The notes: generated from the letters alone by a model not told the origin. DNA of 64,000 bases from Gammaproteobacteria bacterium (GCA_029884165.1 JAOUIH010000011.1:1-64000), one strand, 5' to 3'; shown: positions 1 to 12,076, counted from the stretch's first letter. Numbers and translations: made by a program.

Positions 1-2636
<2,636 letters not shown>

Positions 2637-2651
2637 GGCGCGAGGTCGCGG

Positions 2652-3380
2652 TCAAAACCTGCGGGAAATGCCGAGCCCGATGTAGAAGTCCGCTGACCGG
2701 TCGTTCAGTCCGGCGCCGGCAGATGCATCGACCGCAAGGTCGTCGCGGAGCGCATGGCTCACCCCGGCATTGATGTAATTCTCGGGACCGCCGCGATCGC
2801 CATATCGGCCGTAATACTCCACGTAGCCGCCGGTGCCGTGGCCAAATGGCATGCTGACGCCCAGTGCATTGCTGACAATACGATTGCCGTCGGATTCAGT
2901 CAGGAGGACGTTACCGAACCAGTCCACGACGACCGATGCGGACCAGAACACCCCGAGCAGCGGATCGATCTCCCCGTCATCCGAGTCGACGGGCAACGTC
3001 AGGCCGCCAAATAGCGCGATCGGCACGCGCGAGTCGCTTTCGTTGAGCTGCCACTTGGCGCCCAGTGAGGCGCCGTTGACCGCGGATGAACTCCCGCCGT
3101 TCGCATCGATTCGGGACAGCCCGGCCCATCCCAGGTGCAGTTCTAGTCGTTCAGCCACGCCGGCGCGGAACAGGGCCAGCGGAAGCGTGTGATCCGTGGC
3201 ATCACCGCCGCTGGCCCGCGTGAACTGGTAGCCCAGTTCGATCTGCATTACCGATCGAGCGAGCGCGACCGGAGACGCACTGAAGCTTGGTCGCTCGGTA
3301 CTGATCAACTCGTCGGCCTGCGAATGCGTAGCGAGTGCAAGCACGAGCGGCAGGTAACACGCAAGGAAGAAAACGCGCAT
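2652..3380 (-). CDS. Putative outer-membrane beta-barrel protein (MetA-pathway-like transporter family)
   Basis: A 242-residue protein with an N-terminal signal peptide (MRVFFLACYLPLVLALATHSQA) and a body of short amphipathic strands. It ends in a Phe (GLGISRRF), as outer-membrane barrels usually do. The pattern ERPSFSASPVAL followed by IELGYQF resembles the Phenol_MetA_deg/transporter family of porin-like proteins. The start at 3380 is preferred because it begins the signal peptide; an ATG at 3410 would add ten non-signal residues. It converges with uvrA. The substrate cannot be inferred, and the family assignment is by pattern only. Confidence 0.7.
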   Translation of the reverse strand: MRVFFLACYLPLVLALATHSQADELISTERPSFSASPVALARSVMQIELGYQFTRASGGDATDHTLPLALFRAGVAERLELHLGWAGLSRIDANGGSSSAVNGASLGAKWQLNESDSRVPIALFGGLTLPVDSDDGEIDPLLGVFWSASVVVDWFGNVLLTESDGNRIVSNALGVSMPFGHGTGGYVEYYGRYGDRGGPENYINAGVSHALRDDLAVDASAGAGLNDRSADFYIGLGISRRF

Positions 3381-3467
3381 GTTGTTGGTCGTCACTGCAC
3401 CGGCACGCAACAGGGTCCTTGCCCCGACAGGGGGTCCATGATCCAGGGCCGTTCCTGCCGGCCGCGC

Positions 3468-4094
3468 TTACTGGCGCTGCGCCCTGCGAATCACGGCCGG
3501 CGACTCGATCATCTGGCCCTCGAGATAGGCATTGTCCGCCGGCGCGTCAGACGGCAGCGCGTGAATCCGGTGCACGGCCTCCATGCCCGAGAGCACGCGG
3601 CCGAACGCGGCGAAGCCCTGCATGTCCGGGTTGCGCGACTCGCCGAAGTCGAGGCCGGGCTGGTCGCCTATGCAGATGAAGAACTCGGAAGCGGCCGTGC
3701 CGACGTCGCCTCGCCCCATCGAGATAACGCCGTCGGTATGCCGGATCCCGGTCTGCTCGGTGGTTTCGTGAGCGATCGGCTCGTACGGGGCCTCGGCGTC
3801 GCCGATGCCACCCTGGATCACCTCGATCTTCGGATTGCCGTTGTCGTTCTCGTAGGTGACGGTGCGGTAGAAAGTCGCGCCATCGTAATGCCCGCCATCG
3901 ACATAGCGCAGGAAGTTGCCGGCAGTCACCGGCGCCCTGTCCGGGTACACCTCGATGACGATGTCGCCGTACTCGGTCTCCATCAGCACGCGGACCGCGC
4001 CGACATCTGCATCTGCCGCGACCGCGCCCGTCAGCAGCGAGGCCGCAACGACGGGTAAAAACCATCCGGACCTTGAACCGGTCGACCTGTTCAT
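3468..4094 (-). CDS. Exported cyclophilin-type peptidyl-prolyl isomerase
   Basis: A 208-residue cyclophilin predicted to catalyse cis-trans isomerisation of X-Pro bonds outside the cytoplasm. Residues 1-28 form a signal peptide ending near AVAADA. The cyclophilin fold follows: GDIVIEVYPDRAPVTAGNF, then FYRTV, VIQGG, ISMGRGDVGTAASEFFI and GFAAFGRVLSGME. The FICIG and FGRV elements are the conserved active-site neighbourhood. Its ATG overlaps the stop of the upstream ATP-grasp gene by 4 bp (ATGA), so the two are translationally coupled. Confidence in the family is high; the client proteins are unknown. Confidence 0.93.
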   Translation of the reverse strand: MNRSTGSRSGWFLPVVAASLLTGAVAADADVGAVRVLMETEYGDIVIEVYPDRAPVTAGNFLRYVDGGHYDGATFYRTVTYENDNGNPKIEVIQGGIGDAEAPYEPIAHETTEQTGIRHTDGVISMGRGDVGTAASEFFICIGDQPGLDFGESRNPDMQGFAAFGRVLSGMEAVHRIHALPSDAPADNAYLEGQMIESPAVIRRAQRQ

Positions 4095-4984
4095 ACTGTT
4101 ACCCCCATCCTTTCCAGCACGTAGTCGTCGAGCGCGCGCGCGAATCGCTCGGGCGCCGCCGCGTTCATCCGAAGATACAGCGATGGCTCGATCAGTTCGA
4201 GTTCCATGACCCGGAAGATCCCGTCATCGTCGCGCACGAAATCGGCGCGCCCATAGACCGGCTCCGGCTGCACCAGGGCCATCACGGCATCCGCGGTCTG
4301 CAGCAGGCGCGGCTCCGGCGTCACGGCCGTTATGCTCGAGCCGTGCTCCTCCTGGACGCGGAAGTCGCCCGGCTTCGGCAGCTTGCGAATCGCGTGGCTG
4401 CACTCGCCGCCGATATAGAACAGCGAATATTCCCCGTCCGTCAGGATATTCCGGATGAACCGCTGCACGACGAACGCCCGGCGGGCGAAGCTTCGCCCGA
4501 CCATCGCCACCGTCGCCGGGTCTACTGGCCGATCCAGGACCCAGGTATTCGCCGCATTGGTGCTGACGAGCGGCTTGACTACGATCGTCGCGTTGTCGAA
4601 CGCATCGAAAAAGGCGTCGAGCATCGGCGCGTCGAAGCGCACCGGCCAGATGCTGGGCACGATATCGGCACCGCGCCGCTCCAGGTCCCGCAGGTAGGTC
4701 TTCGGGATATTCCAGCGGACCAGGTCCAGCGGGTTCAAAAGGATCGCCCGTGAGCGTTCAACGGCCTCCAGGACCGCCAGGAAGCCCTCGGGGTCATCCG
4801 GATAGTCCCACGGCGCCGCGAGGTAGACCGCGTCCCAGTCGTCCCAGCGTATCGCCGGGCTCCGCCACGACAGCCACTCGCATTGCCAGCCCAGCCTGGC
4901 CAACGGCGCGAACGCGAGGTCCGCGTCGATAGACCATCCGGACGTGTCGGCCATCCGGAGGAAGGCGCAGCGTCGAATGGGCAA
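4091..4984 (-). CDS. ATP-grasp domain protein
   Basis: A 297-residue cytoplasmic protein with the layout of small ATP-grasp ligases: an N-terminal pre-grasp part containing WDAVYLAAPWDYP, a central nucleotide-binding part (IVVKPLVSTNAANTW), then FVVQRFI and EYSLFYIGGE, and a C-terminal metal-binding segment RADFVRDDDG-FRVMELELIEPSLY. The last segment contains the acidic residues that normally hold Mg-ATP. Such enzymes ligate a carboxylate to an amine or thiol; the substrate here is unknown. It lies directly upstream of, and overlaps, the cyclophilin gene. The start at 4984 follows a purine-rich stretch. Confidence 0.85.
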   Translation of the reverse strand: MPIRRCAFLRMADTSGWSIDADLAFAPLARLGWQCEWLSWRSPAIRWDDWDAVYLAAPWDYPDDPEGFLAVLEAVERSRAILLNPLDLVRWNIPKTYLRDLERRGADIVPSIWPVRFDAPMLDAFFDAFDNATIVVKPLVSTNAANTWVLDRPVDPATVAMVGRSFARRAFVVQRFIRNILTDGEYSLFYIGGECSHAIRKLPKPGDFRVQEEHGSSITAVTPEPRLLQTADAVMALVQPEPVYGRADFVRDDDGIFRVMELELIEPSLYLRMNAAAPERFARALDDYVLERMGVTV

Positions 4985-5353
4985 GGCCGGTGCTCCCGGG
5001 TCATCGAAAGGGAGCGAGTCTATAGCATGGCCCGGCCTGCCGCGATGCTGGCGGAGCCCTGCTCAGCGAGGCGTTCCGTGGAGCAGGCGGCCGTATCGGA
5101 TCGCCATCGAGGACGTCCTGCGGCCCTCCCGGGCCGGGGCCAGGAATGGCGGCGACTTGCGGAAGGTGGGCTGCTTGCCGGTCGCGGGGACCGGGTTCGG
5201 GGCCTTGTGCGGGTGTCCGGGCTTGTGCATGGCTGGTCTCCTTGCCGTGTGGCGCCAGGCGCCGTCTGGTTCGGAAACAAGCATGCGCCGGTCGCCGGCG
5301 ACGATCCTGACCGCCGCCGGACCAGTCTGTGACCATTTTGCGACCCGGCGGCC
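4985..5353. other. Intergenic stretch with one small candidate gene
   Basis: About 370 bases separate the ATP-grasp gene from the YjdF-type gene. The minus strand near 5020-5030 contains a TATAGA that could serve as a -10 element for the ATP-grasp operon, but no convincing -35 accompanies it. The remainder holds only the small proline-rich reading frame listed at 5063-5230. No tRNA, repeat or strong terminator was seen. Confidence 0.5.
5063..5230 (-). CDS. Candidate small basic, proline-rich protein (55 aa)
   Basis: A 55-codon frame starting with MHKPGHPHKAPNPVPATGKQ. It is preceded by GGAGA about six bases before the ATG, a usable ribosome-binding site. The product is rich in Pro, Lys, Arg and His, with no membrane segment and no Cys. 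I do not recognise the family. It lies in an otherwise empty interval between two leftward genes. The evidence is limited to the Shine-Dalgarno site and the non-random composition, and it could be a chance frame in GC-rich DNA. Confidence 0.33.
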   Translation of the reverse strand: MHKPGHPHKAPNPVPATGKQPTFRKSPPFLAPAREGRRTSSMAIRYGRLLHGTPR

Positions 5354-5974
5354 TCAGCCCAGGTAGCCCCGCGCGCGCATTTGCCGGTCATGCCAGCGGC
5401 CGAGGAAGACGACGGCCAGGGTCGCGCCCAGCAGCGCCCAGAACATGTCCGACTGAGTATCCCAGACGTAGCCCTGCGTACCGAGGAACGACTCCGCGGC
5501 CTCCTCGGACAGCAGCGCGACCCACCACTCGATCAATTCGTAAAATGCGCTGAAGCCGATGCAGAAGCACACGATGAAGAAATCGCGCCAGCGCGCATCG
5601 TTGAAGACCTTCTTCCGAACGACGATCTCGCGCGTGATGATCGCGGGGATGAAACCCTGCACGAAATGCCCGAGCTTGTCGTAATTGTTGCGCTCCAAGC
5701 CGAACGCGTCGCGGGCCCAGTCGCCCAGCGGCACCTCGGCATAGGTGTAGTGACCGCCGACCATCAGGATGATGCAGTGCGCCAGGATCAGGACGTAGGC
5801 CAGTGTCGTCAGCGGGAACGACACGCGCGTATACCAGAGCACGCCCGCCCCGATCAGGGCCGGGAAAACCTCGAGGAACCAGGTCGGGTAATCGTGCGGC
5901 GCGATGCCGGACCAGGCGAGGACCGCCAGGTAGGTTCCGATCCAGGTGGCGGGCATCAGGCGCGAATTGCTCAT
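5354..5974 (-). CDS. YjdF/DUF2238 family inner-membrane protein
   Basis: A 206-residue polytopic membrane protein with about six hydrophobic segments. It shows the family hallmarks HYTYAEVPLGDW, NNYDKLGHFVQGF, the FYELIEWWVAL helix and the GYVWDTQSDMFWALLGA motif, which are typical of DUF2238/YjdF. The conserved Asp, His and Glu residues sit in or next to membrane helices, but no biochemical role is established for the family. The gene has its own gap on both sides and no obvious partner. Length is normal for the family. Confidence 0.9.
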   Translation of the reverse strand: MSNSRLMPATWIGTYLAVLAWSGIAPHDYPTWFLEVFPALIGAGVLWYTRVSFPLTTLAYVLILAHCIILMVGGHYTYAEVPLGDWARDAFGLERNNYDKLGHFVQGFIPAIITREIVVRKKVFNDARWRDFFIVCFCIGFSAFYELIEWWVALLSEEAAESFLGTQGYVWDTQSDMFWALLGATLAVVFLGRWHDRQMRARGYLG

Positions 5975-6070
5975 CGGATACTCCCGGTTGCGGCGGCCTC
6001 ACGCCGCCATTGTACGCCCACGGCGCCGGCTGATAAGGGCCGACCGGCCGGCCGCCGGGCGCGCCGATTC

Positions 6071-6277
6071 TCAGTAATGCGGGGGCCGTTCGTCGACCGG
6101 CGCACCGGGCGTGGCTCCTTCGGTCAGGCCGCGCAGGCGCTCCATGAGCGTCCTGCACAGGTCCTCGAGGTAACCGACCCGGGCCTGCTGGTTCGTCAGG
6201 ACCGCATTCAGCTCCTCGAGCAGGACTTCCTGGTGCGCCAGCTTCGATTCGATCGCAATCAGTCGCTCTTCGTCCAT
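6071..6277 (-). CDS. slyX: SlyX family protein
   Basis: A 68-residue protein of mostly coiled-coil character: IAIESKLAHQEVLLEELNAVLTNQQARVGYLEDLCRTLMERL, with heptad Leu/Ile spacing and a loose proline-rich tail ending PPHY, which is characteristic of SlyX. The function is unknown; in enterobacteria it lies next to slyD, which is not seen here. It is divergent from uup with a 122-bp gap that must contain both promoters. Confidence 0.9.
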   Translation of the reverse strand: MDEERLIAIESKLAHQEVLLEELNAVLTNQQARVGYLEDLCRTLMERLRGLTEGATPGAPVDERPPHY

Positions 6278-6399
6278 AGTGCCTCACCCGTGCTCCGACC
6301 CGACAGTACGGCGATCCCCGCAACCATGCAACGCCGTCGCGCGGCAAAGATCGGCTGCGTGTATCCTTTGCGCCCACGACAGGACACCCCTTTGCCCGC

Positions 6400-8319
6400 A
6401 TGACGCTGATCCGTTTCGAAGACGTATCCCTGAAGCTCGCCGACCAGGTGATCCTCGCGAATGCCAGCCTTGCGCTGGAGTCGCGGGAGCGTATTTGCCT
6501 GCTCGGCCGCAACGGTGCCGGCAAGTCCACGACGTTCCGGCTTATCAAGGGAGAGATCGAACCCGATACCGGCGACATCGTCCGGATGAACGGCCTCGTC
6601 GTCAGCGAGTTGGCCCAATCGCTGCCGGCCGCTATGGACCTCCCCGTCAGCGAAGTCGTCCGGGAGGGCCTTGCCGGTATCGAAGCCTTGCTGCACGGCT
6701 ACAACGAACTCGCCGCGCTGGATATCGATGCGAAGGGCCTGCAGGAGCTCGAAGCGCTGCATCGCCGTATCGACGCACACGGTGGCTGGAACCTGGACCA
6801 GCGGGTCGAGCAGACAATGACGGAACTCAGGCTCCCGGCGGAGAAGAAGATGAACGAGCTGTCCGGCGGCTGGCGGCGCCGCGTCGCGCTCGCCCGGGCA
6901 CTCGTGCAGAAGCCGGACCTGCTATTGCTCGACGAGCCGACGAATCATCTCGACATCGTCACGATTCGCTGGCTCGAGGACGTGATCTATTCCTATGCGG
7001 GCTGCGTCCTGTTCATTACGCACGACCGGGCCTTCCTGAAGCGGCTCGCGACCCGGATTGTCGAAATCGATCGCGGCAAGCTGGCGAGCTGGCCCGGCGA
7101 CTATGACAAGTATCGCGAGCGCAAGGACAAGCAGCTGGAGGACGAAGCGGCCGAAAACGAGCGTTTCGACAAGCGCCTGGAGGGAGAAGAGGCCTGGATA
7201 CGACAGGGAATCAAGGCCAGAAGGACGCGTAACGAGGGTCGCGTACGCGCGCTCCTCAAGCTGCGGGAGGAGCGCGAGCAGCGCGTTACGCCGGAAGCCG
7301 GCGCCAGGATACATATCGAGGAGGCGGACCAGTCGGGGCGCAAGGTCATCCGTGCGCGCAATGTCAGCTACCGCTTCGGCGACGAGCCGCTGATCGAAAA
7401 TTTCTCGATCAAGATCATGCGTGGCGACCGGATAGGCATCGTCGGCAACAACGGCGTCGGCAAGACGACCCTGCTCCGCTTGCTACTAGGCGAACTCGAG
7501 CCGCAGACCGGCACGATCAAGCTCGGCACGAATCTCGAGGTCGGCTATTTCGATCAGCTCCGGCAGGCGCTCGAGCCCGAGAAGTCGGTAGCCTGGAACG
7601 TCGGCGAGGGCAAGACGTACATCAGGCTGAACGGAAAGGATCGCCATGTCGTAGGCTATCTGAAAGGCTTTTTGTTCAGCCCGAAGCGATCGGCGACGCC
7701 GGTCAAGGCCCTGTCGGGCGGCGAACGCAACCGGGTCATTCTCGCCAAGCTGTTTACCCGGCCGGCGAACCTGCTCATCCTCGACGAGCCCACCAACGAC
7801 CTCGACATGGAGACGCTGGAGGTGCTGGAGGACAAGCTCGTGAATTACAGCGGGACCCTCATCGTCGTCAGCCATGACCGCGAGTTTCTCGACAACGTCG
7901 TCACGAGCCTGATCGTCTTCGAGGAAGGAGGACGGGTCCAGGAGTACGTCGGCGGCTACACCGACTGGCTACGCCGCGGCCACCGCCTGACCGATGTAGA
8001 GACGATGACGCTGCGGCCCGACAGGCAGCCCGCCCTGCAGCGCGACGACACAGCGACCGGCCCGCGCAAGCTGAGTTACCACGAACAGCGCGAACTCGAT
8101 TCGCTGCCGGCCACGATCGAATCGATCGAGTCGAAACTCGGCGGCCTCGAACAGCGAATCTCGGCGGCCGACTTTTACACCCAGTCGCACGACCTCATCC
8201 AGCCCGTGCTGGACCAGTTTGCCGCCCTGCAGAAGGATCTGGACAGCCGGCTCGAGCGCTGGACCGAACTGTCCGACCGGCAGCAGGCCTACGAGCAGTC
8301 CCGCAGCCGGCCGGGGTGA
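6400..8319 (+). CDS. uup: ABC-F family ATPase, Uup-like
   Basis: A 639-residue soluble ABC-F protein with two ATP-binding cassettes in one chain. Cassette 1 has Walker A GRNGAGKST, signature LSGGW and Walker B LLLDEPTNHLD; cassette 2 has GNNGVGKTT, LSGGERNR and LILDEPTNDLD. A charged linker of about residues 235-285 connects them. The last 90 residues (KLSYHEQRELDSLP onward) form the coiled-coil C-terminal domain that separates Uup from EttA. ABC-F proteins act on ribosomes and E. coli Uup also affects precise excision of transposons. No membrane segments are present, so it is not a transporter. Confidence 0.95.
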   Translation: MTLIRFEDVSLKLADQVILANASLALESRERICLLGRNGAGKSTTFRLIKGEIEPDTGDIVRMNGLVVSELAQSLPAAMDLPVSEVVREGLAGIEALLHGYNELAALDIDAKGLQELEALHRRIDAHGGWNLDQRVEQTMTELRLPAEKKMNELSGGWRRRVALARALVQKPDLLLLDEPTNHLDIVTIRWLEDVIYSYAGCVLFITHDRAFLKRLATRIVEIDRGKLASWPGDYDKYRERKDKQLEDEAAENERFDKRLEGEEAWIRQGIKARRTRNEGRVRALLKLREEREQRVTPEAGARIHIEEADQSGRKVIRARNVSYRFGDEPLIENFSIKIMRGDRIGIVGNNGVGKTTLLRLLLGELEPQTGTIKLGTNLEVGYFDQLRQALEPEKSVAWNVGEGKTYIRLNGKDRHVVGYLKGFLFSPKRSATPVKALSGGERNRVILAKLFTRPANLLILDEPTNDLDMETLEVLEDKLVNYSGTLIVVSHDREFLDNVVTSLIVFEEGGRVQEYVGGYTDWLRRGHRLTDVETMTLRPDRQPALQRDDTATGPRKLSYHEQRELDSLPATIESIESKLGGLEQRISAADFYTQSHDLIQPVLDQFAALQKDLDSRLERWTELSDRQQAYEQSRSRPG

Positions 8320-8345
8320 GCCCGGACCCGGGCTGAAGTCGCGAC

Positions 8346-8377
8346 GTCGAAAAAGGGGCCTGACGCCCTTTTTCGAC
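8346..8377. terminator. Bidirectional hairpin terminator with a possible insertion-element end
   Basis: Perfect 12-bp arms GTCGAAAAAGGG and CCCTTTTTCGAC enclose an eight-base loop. A-rich and T-rich stretches on the two sides of the stem suit termination in both directions, between the convergent uup and MAPEG genes. The right arm continues into CGACAGCCTGCTAG, whose CTAG contains the stop codon of the MAPEG gene. A closely similar string occurs at the trpS stop (see findings). Confidence 0.75.
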
Positions 8378-8383
8378 AGCCTG

Positions 8384-8770
8384 CTAGATCAACTCGATGA
8401 TCAGCGTCAGCTGGCAGCCGAAGCCGACGGCGAACGCGAGCGTCCGTACCCAGGGGATCCCGAACGCATAGGCGGCCGGGTGGACGACGCGCGCCCAGAA
8501 GTAGACCTGGCAGGCGAGCACCGTGTTAGCCGTGCTGACGCCGGCTGCATTCGCGACCAGCACCAGCGTCGCGAATACGACGAGGTTTTCGATCGCGTTG
8601 TAATGGGCCGCCTTTAGGCGCGCGGCCCAGGGCGCCAGCGGCTTCGGGTCCTGCGGATACCCGACCGCATCCAGCAGGCCGCGCACCATGATGGTGTTCA
8701 GGATATAGGGAATCCACAGAAATGCCGTAAGTGCCGTTACGGCAACCAGGCTCATCAGTTCGCTGCTCAT
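8384..8770 (-). CDS. MAPEG family membrane protein
   Basis: A 128-residue four-helix membrane protein. The order of segments (ELMSLVAVTALTAFLWIPY, then the AARLKAAHYNAIENLVVFA motif, then AGVSTANTVLACQVYFWARVVHPAAYAFG, then a last helix) is that of MAPEG proteins, which include glutathione- and eicosanoid-related transferases. The conserved NAIENL Asn-Glu and the RVVHPAAY segment are intact. The start at 8770 fits the first helix; an upstream ATG at 8857 would add 29 non-family residues. Bacterial substrates are generally unknown. Confidence 0.9.
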   Translation of the reverse strand: MSSELMSLVAVTALTAFLWIPYILNTIMVRGLLDAVGYPQDPKPLAPWAARLKAAHYNAIENLVVFATLVLVANAAGVSTANTVLACQVYFWARVVHPAAYAFGIPWVRTLAFAVGFGCQLTLIIELI

Positions 8771-8893
8771 CGTTGTCCCCTGTCGACCGGCCCTGTGCGG
8801 GCGTTGTTCTTGTTCGGCGCGGCCGGGCTCTCGCCTGGCGGGCCGCCCGGTAACCAAGCCTACTCCTATCGCCCCCCGGTCGAAACGCCCGGT

Positions 8894-9394
8894 TCAGGTG
8901 CCGACGGCGTCTGCGCGGCGCAGCATGTAAATCGCCTCACCGGCGAGCGGCGCGCCCTCGGGATAGTCGGCGGGCCTGAAGCCGAGCGACGAATAGCAGC
9001 GCAGTGCTGGATGGTTGTCCCGGTAAACAAACAGCGAAAATTCGTCGAGCGATAGTTCCGAGCGGGCGGCATCCATCAGCGTCGCGATGAACCGGCGGCC
9101 CAGCCCTCGTCCCCGCTGCGCAGGGCTGACGGCCAGGCGCGCGAGGTTCATGCGCCCGTAGCGCTCGTAGCACTGGCCGAAGGCAAGCAGCTCGCCTGCG
9201 TCCGAGCGCAGCGCGAAGCTGGCCATCCGGCCCCAGCGCAGGTCTTCGCGAAAGCTCGCGTCGTCGAACGGGTGGCGAAAGAACGGCCCGCCCCAGGCCC
9301 GGGTGCTGGCCGCGTCGGGAAACCATCGCATCAACTGCTCGACGTCGGATTCGGCCGCTCGCTCGAAGTGCGCTGACGCCTGCGCCGCCCCCAT
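8894..9394 (-). CDS. GNAT family N-acetyltransferase
   Basis: A 166-residue acetyl-CoA-dependent acyltransferase. Motif A is seen as LARLAVSPAQRGRGLGRRFIATLMDAA, where QRGRGLG is the pyrophosphate-binding loop; motif B follows as FSLFVYRDNHPALRCYSSLGF. The acceptor is not predictable. The start at 9394 lies seven bases after the nhaA stop, so it is probably co-transcribed with nhaA. Other GNAT genes in the window are at 16701, 17274, 18831 and 25004. Confidence 0.87.
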   Translation of the reverse strand: MGAAQASAHFERAAESDVEQLMRWFPDAASTRAWGGPFFRHPFDDASFREDLRWGRMASFALRSDAGELLAFGQCYERYGRMNLARLAVSPAQRGRGLGRRFIATLMDAARSELSLDEFSLFVYRDNHPALRCYSSLGFRPADYPEGAPLAGEAIYMLRRADAVGT

Positions 9395-9401
9395 CCGGGG
9401 T

Positions 9402-10583
<1,182 letters not shown>

Positions 10584-10600
10584 GGACCCCTCTCGCAGAC

Positions 10601-10641
10601 AAAAAAACCCGAAGCAAGGCACATTGTGCCTCACTTCGGGT
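10601..10641 (-). terminator. Intrinsic terminator between the cold-shock gene and nhaA
   Basis: On the minus strand a nested hairpin has outer arms ACCCGAAG/CTTCGGGT (10607-10614 with 10634-10641) and an inner stem AGGCAC/GTGCCT with an ATT loop. It is followed by seven T residues (10601-10607). It lies 58 bases after the cold-shock stop codon, so it should end that transcript before nhaA. Confidence 0.88.
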
Positions 10642-10698
10642 CTTCGTTCACTTCAGCAGCGCCACCCGCAATCCGCGAGCGGTCGCTTCAACGAGCCT

Positions 10699-10908
10699 TT
10701 ACAGCGGTGTTACGTTTTCCGCCTGCGGGCCCTTCTTGCCTTGCGTTACTACCATCGTCACTTTCTGGCCTTCGCGCAGGGACTTGCGACCAGCAGAATT
10801 GATCGCACTGTAATGCACGAATACATCGCTGCCGCCTTCACGTGCGATGAAACCAAAACCCTTCTCGTCATTGAACCACTTGACGGTACCTTCGACTTGA
10901 TCTGACAT
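10699..10908 (-). CDS. Cold-shock domain protein (CspA family)
   Basis: A 69-residue single cold-shock domain protein binding single-stranded nucleic acid. RNP1 is GFGFIAREG and RNP2 is DVFVHYSAI; the start [14 protein letters not shown] and the end [10 protein letters not shown] are canonical. The ATG at 10908 has AGAGAG upstream. It is flanked by its own terminator on the left and by a hairpin in the leader on the right, so it is probably monocistronic. Such proteins act as RNA chaperones; whether this one is cold-induced cannot be seen. Confidence 0.96.
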   Translation of the reverse strand: MSDQVEGTVKWFNDEKGFGFIAREGGSDVFVHYSAINSAGRKSLREGQKVTMVVTQGKKGPQAENVTPL

Positions 10909-10929
10909 GCTTCTCTCTTCTCTCAATCA

Positions 10930-10944
10930 GCCAACGAAGTTGGC
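10930..10944 (-). promoter_or_regulatory. Short hairpin in the cold-shock gene leader
   Basis: Perfect inverted repeat GCCAAC-3 nt-GTTGGC located about 10 bases upstream of the Shine-Dalgarno region of the cold-shock gene. Leaders of csp mRNAs are commonly structured; this stem may modulate translation or stability. That role is inference from position only. Confidence 0.45.
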
Positions 10945-10996
10945 ACTGCAAAACCGGCCGATGTGTCCGGCGTAAAACCCGGTTCGCCCCGCCCAC

Positions 10997-11023
10997 AAAA
11001 AAAGTCAGCTTAATTCGCTGACC
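10997..11023 (-). terminator. Intrinsic terminator downstream of the VOC/TerB genes
   Basis: On the minus strand, arms GTCAGC and GCTGAC (11005-11010 and 11018-11023) are followed by a run of eight mostly T residues at 10997-11004. It would stop leftward transcription from the VOC gene (stop at 11186) before it reaches the cold-shock gene. The 160 bases between the VOC stop and this hairpin contain no gene that I can support. Confidence 0.72.
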
Positions 11024-11185
11024 GTGATCGGAGTGAATCGAGCGACTCTATGTTACGCGCCAGCCGCCGCGCCTTGCAAATATTGCGTTAAAACATGGCC
11101 TTCGGACCGGACCAGCCGTTGCCCTGCCGCCACAGCGGGAGGGCGCCGATACGGCATACGACCCGTCGTTGCGCGGAATGCGAAA

Positions 11186-11563
11186 CTAATTGAGCGCCGA
11201 GCGCGGGGCAGTCGGCCGGCGAGACAGGAAGCTGACCGACAGTCCACCCGGCGCTTCCAGGAAGTAGATGCGCTCGCCGTGCTGTTCGATCGGACCCGCA
11301 GGATCCAGCCCGTTCGAGCGTGCCCGGTCGGCCCACGCGTCGGCATCGTCCACGACGACCTGCAGCATCGCACCCGTCGGCATGCCCGGTGATTCGGGCC
11401 AGATCTCGACCCAGCTGTCCCCGGCCGGGAATATGCCTCCCGCAAACGGCTCGCCCGCCGCCTCCGGGACGTTCTGGGGCAGACCGAGTCCGTCGGCCAG
11501 GAACCGGCTGAGTCGGGCGGCCTCCGGGCTTACATAACAAAAGCGGATGCCGATGACCTTCAC
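11186..11563 (-). CDS. VOC (glyoxalase-fold) family protein
   Basis: A 125-residue protein of the vicinal-oxygen-chelate fold: an N-terminal beta-alpha-beta unit (VIGIRFCYVSPEAARLSRFLADGLGL) and a second unit ending GERIYFLEAPGGLSVSFL, typical of glyoxalase/bleomycin-resistance-like proteins. Candidate metal ligands include WVEIWPE and the late Glu of FLEAPGG. The substrate is unknown. Its ATG overlaps the stop of the upstream TerB gene (ATGA), so it is coupled to that gene. Confidence 0.82.
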   Translation of the reverse strand: MKVIGIRFCYVSPEAARLSRFLADGLGLPQNVPEAAGEPFAGGIFPAGDSWVEIWPESPGMPTGAMLQVVVDDADAWADRARSNGLDPAGPIEQHGERIYFLEAPGGLSVSFLSRRPTAPRSALN

Positions 11564-12054
11564 TCGACGGCACCGCTGCCGGGATCGTCATCGGCCGAGG
11601 TCTCGGCGAAGTATCGGTCGAACGCGCGATGCCGCGCTTCAGGCGTAATTCCGATCAGCTCGCAGGCCCTGTTCATCCGTTCGATCTCGTCGGCGTCGGC
11701 TTCGCCGTCGGCGGTGGTCACCTTCATCATCATTACGGCAATATCTTCCCGCTCGGCATCGCTGCGCATCGCGCCGAGCTGACGGATCAGGCTCTCCAGG
11801 TCCGGATTCGCGGCAAGGTCAGAGATCGCCCTCGTCAGCAGCGCCAGCGACTCGGCGCTGCGCAGCCCGAAGCGCTCGCTGACCAGCTCGAGCATGCTCT
11901 CCGTCTCCCTGTCCGTGATGGCGCCATCGCCCTTGGCGACGAAGACGAGCAAGGCAGCCACGAGATACTGAGCGTCGTAGACCTCCGTCTCGCCAGCCGT
12001 CTCGATGATCAGTGCGTCGCCTTCGATGCGTGATGTCTTGCTGTCGTCGGTCAT
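11560..12054 (-). CDS. TerB-like protein
   Basis: A 164-residue mostly helical protein with the TerB pattern: LVAALLVFVAKGDGAITDRETESML, then the second helical repeat IAVMMMKVTTADGEADADEIERMNRACELIGI. The acidic loops GDGAITDRE and ADGEADADE are the presumed metal-binding sites of this fold. TerB domains are linked to tellurite and other stress responses and to membrane-associated complexes; no ter partner genes lie nearby. It precedes and overlaps the VOC gene. A second TerB-type gene is at 18351-18827. Confidence 0.83.
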   Translation of the reverse strand: MTDDSKTSRIEGDALIIETAGETEVYDAQYLVAALLVFVAKGDGAITDRETESMLELVSERFGLRSAESLALLTRAISDLAANPDLESLIRQLGAMRSDAEREDIAVMMMKVTTADGEADADEIERMNRACELIGITPEARHRAFDRYFAETSADDDPGSGAVE

Positions 12055-12076
12055 GGCCGTGTTCCATTTATCGTGT

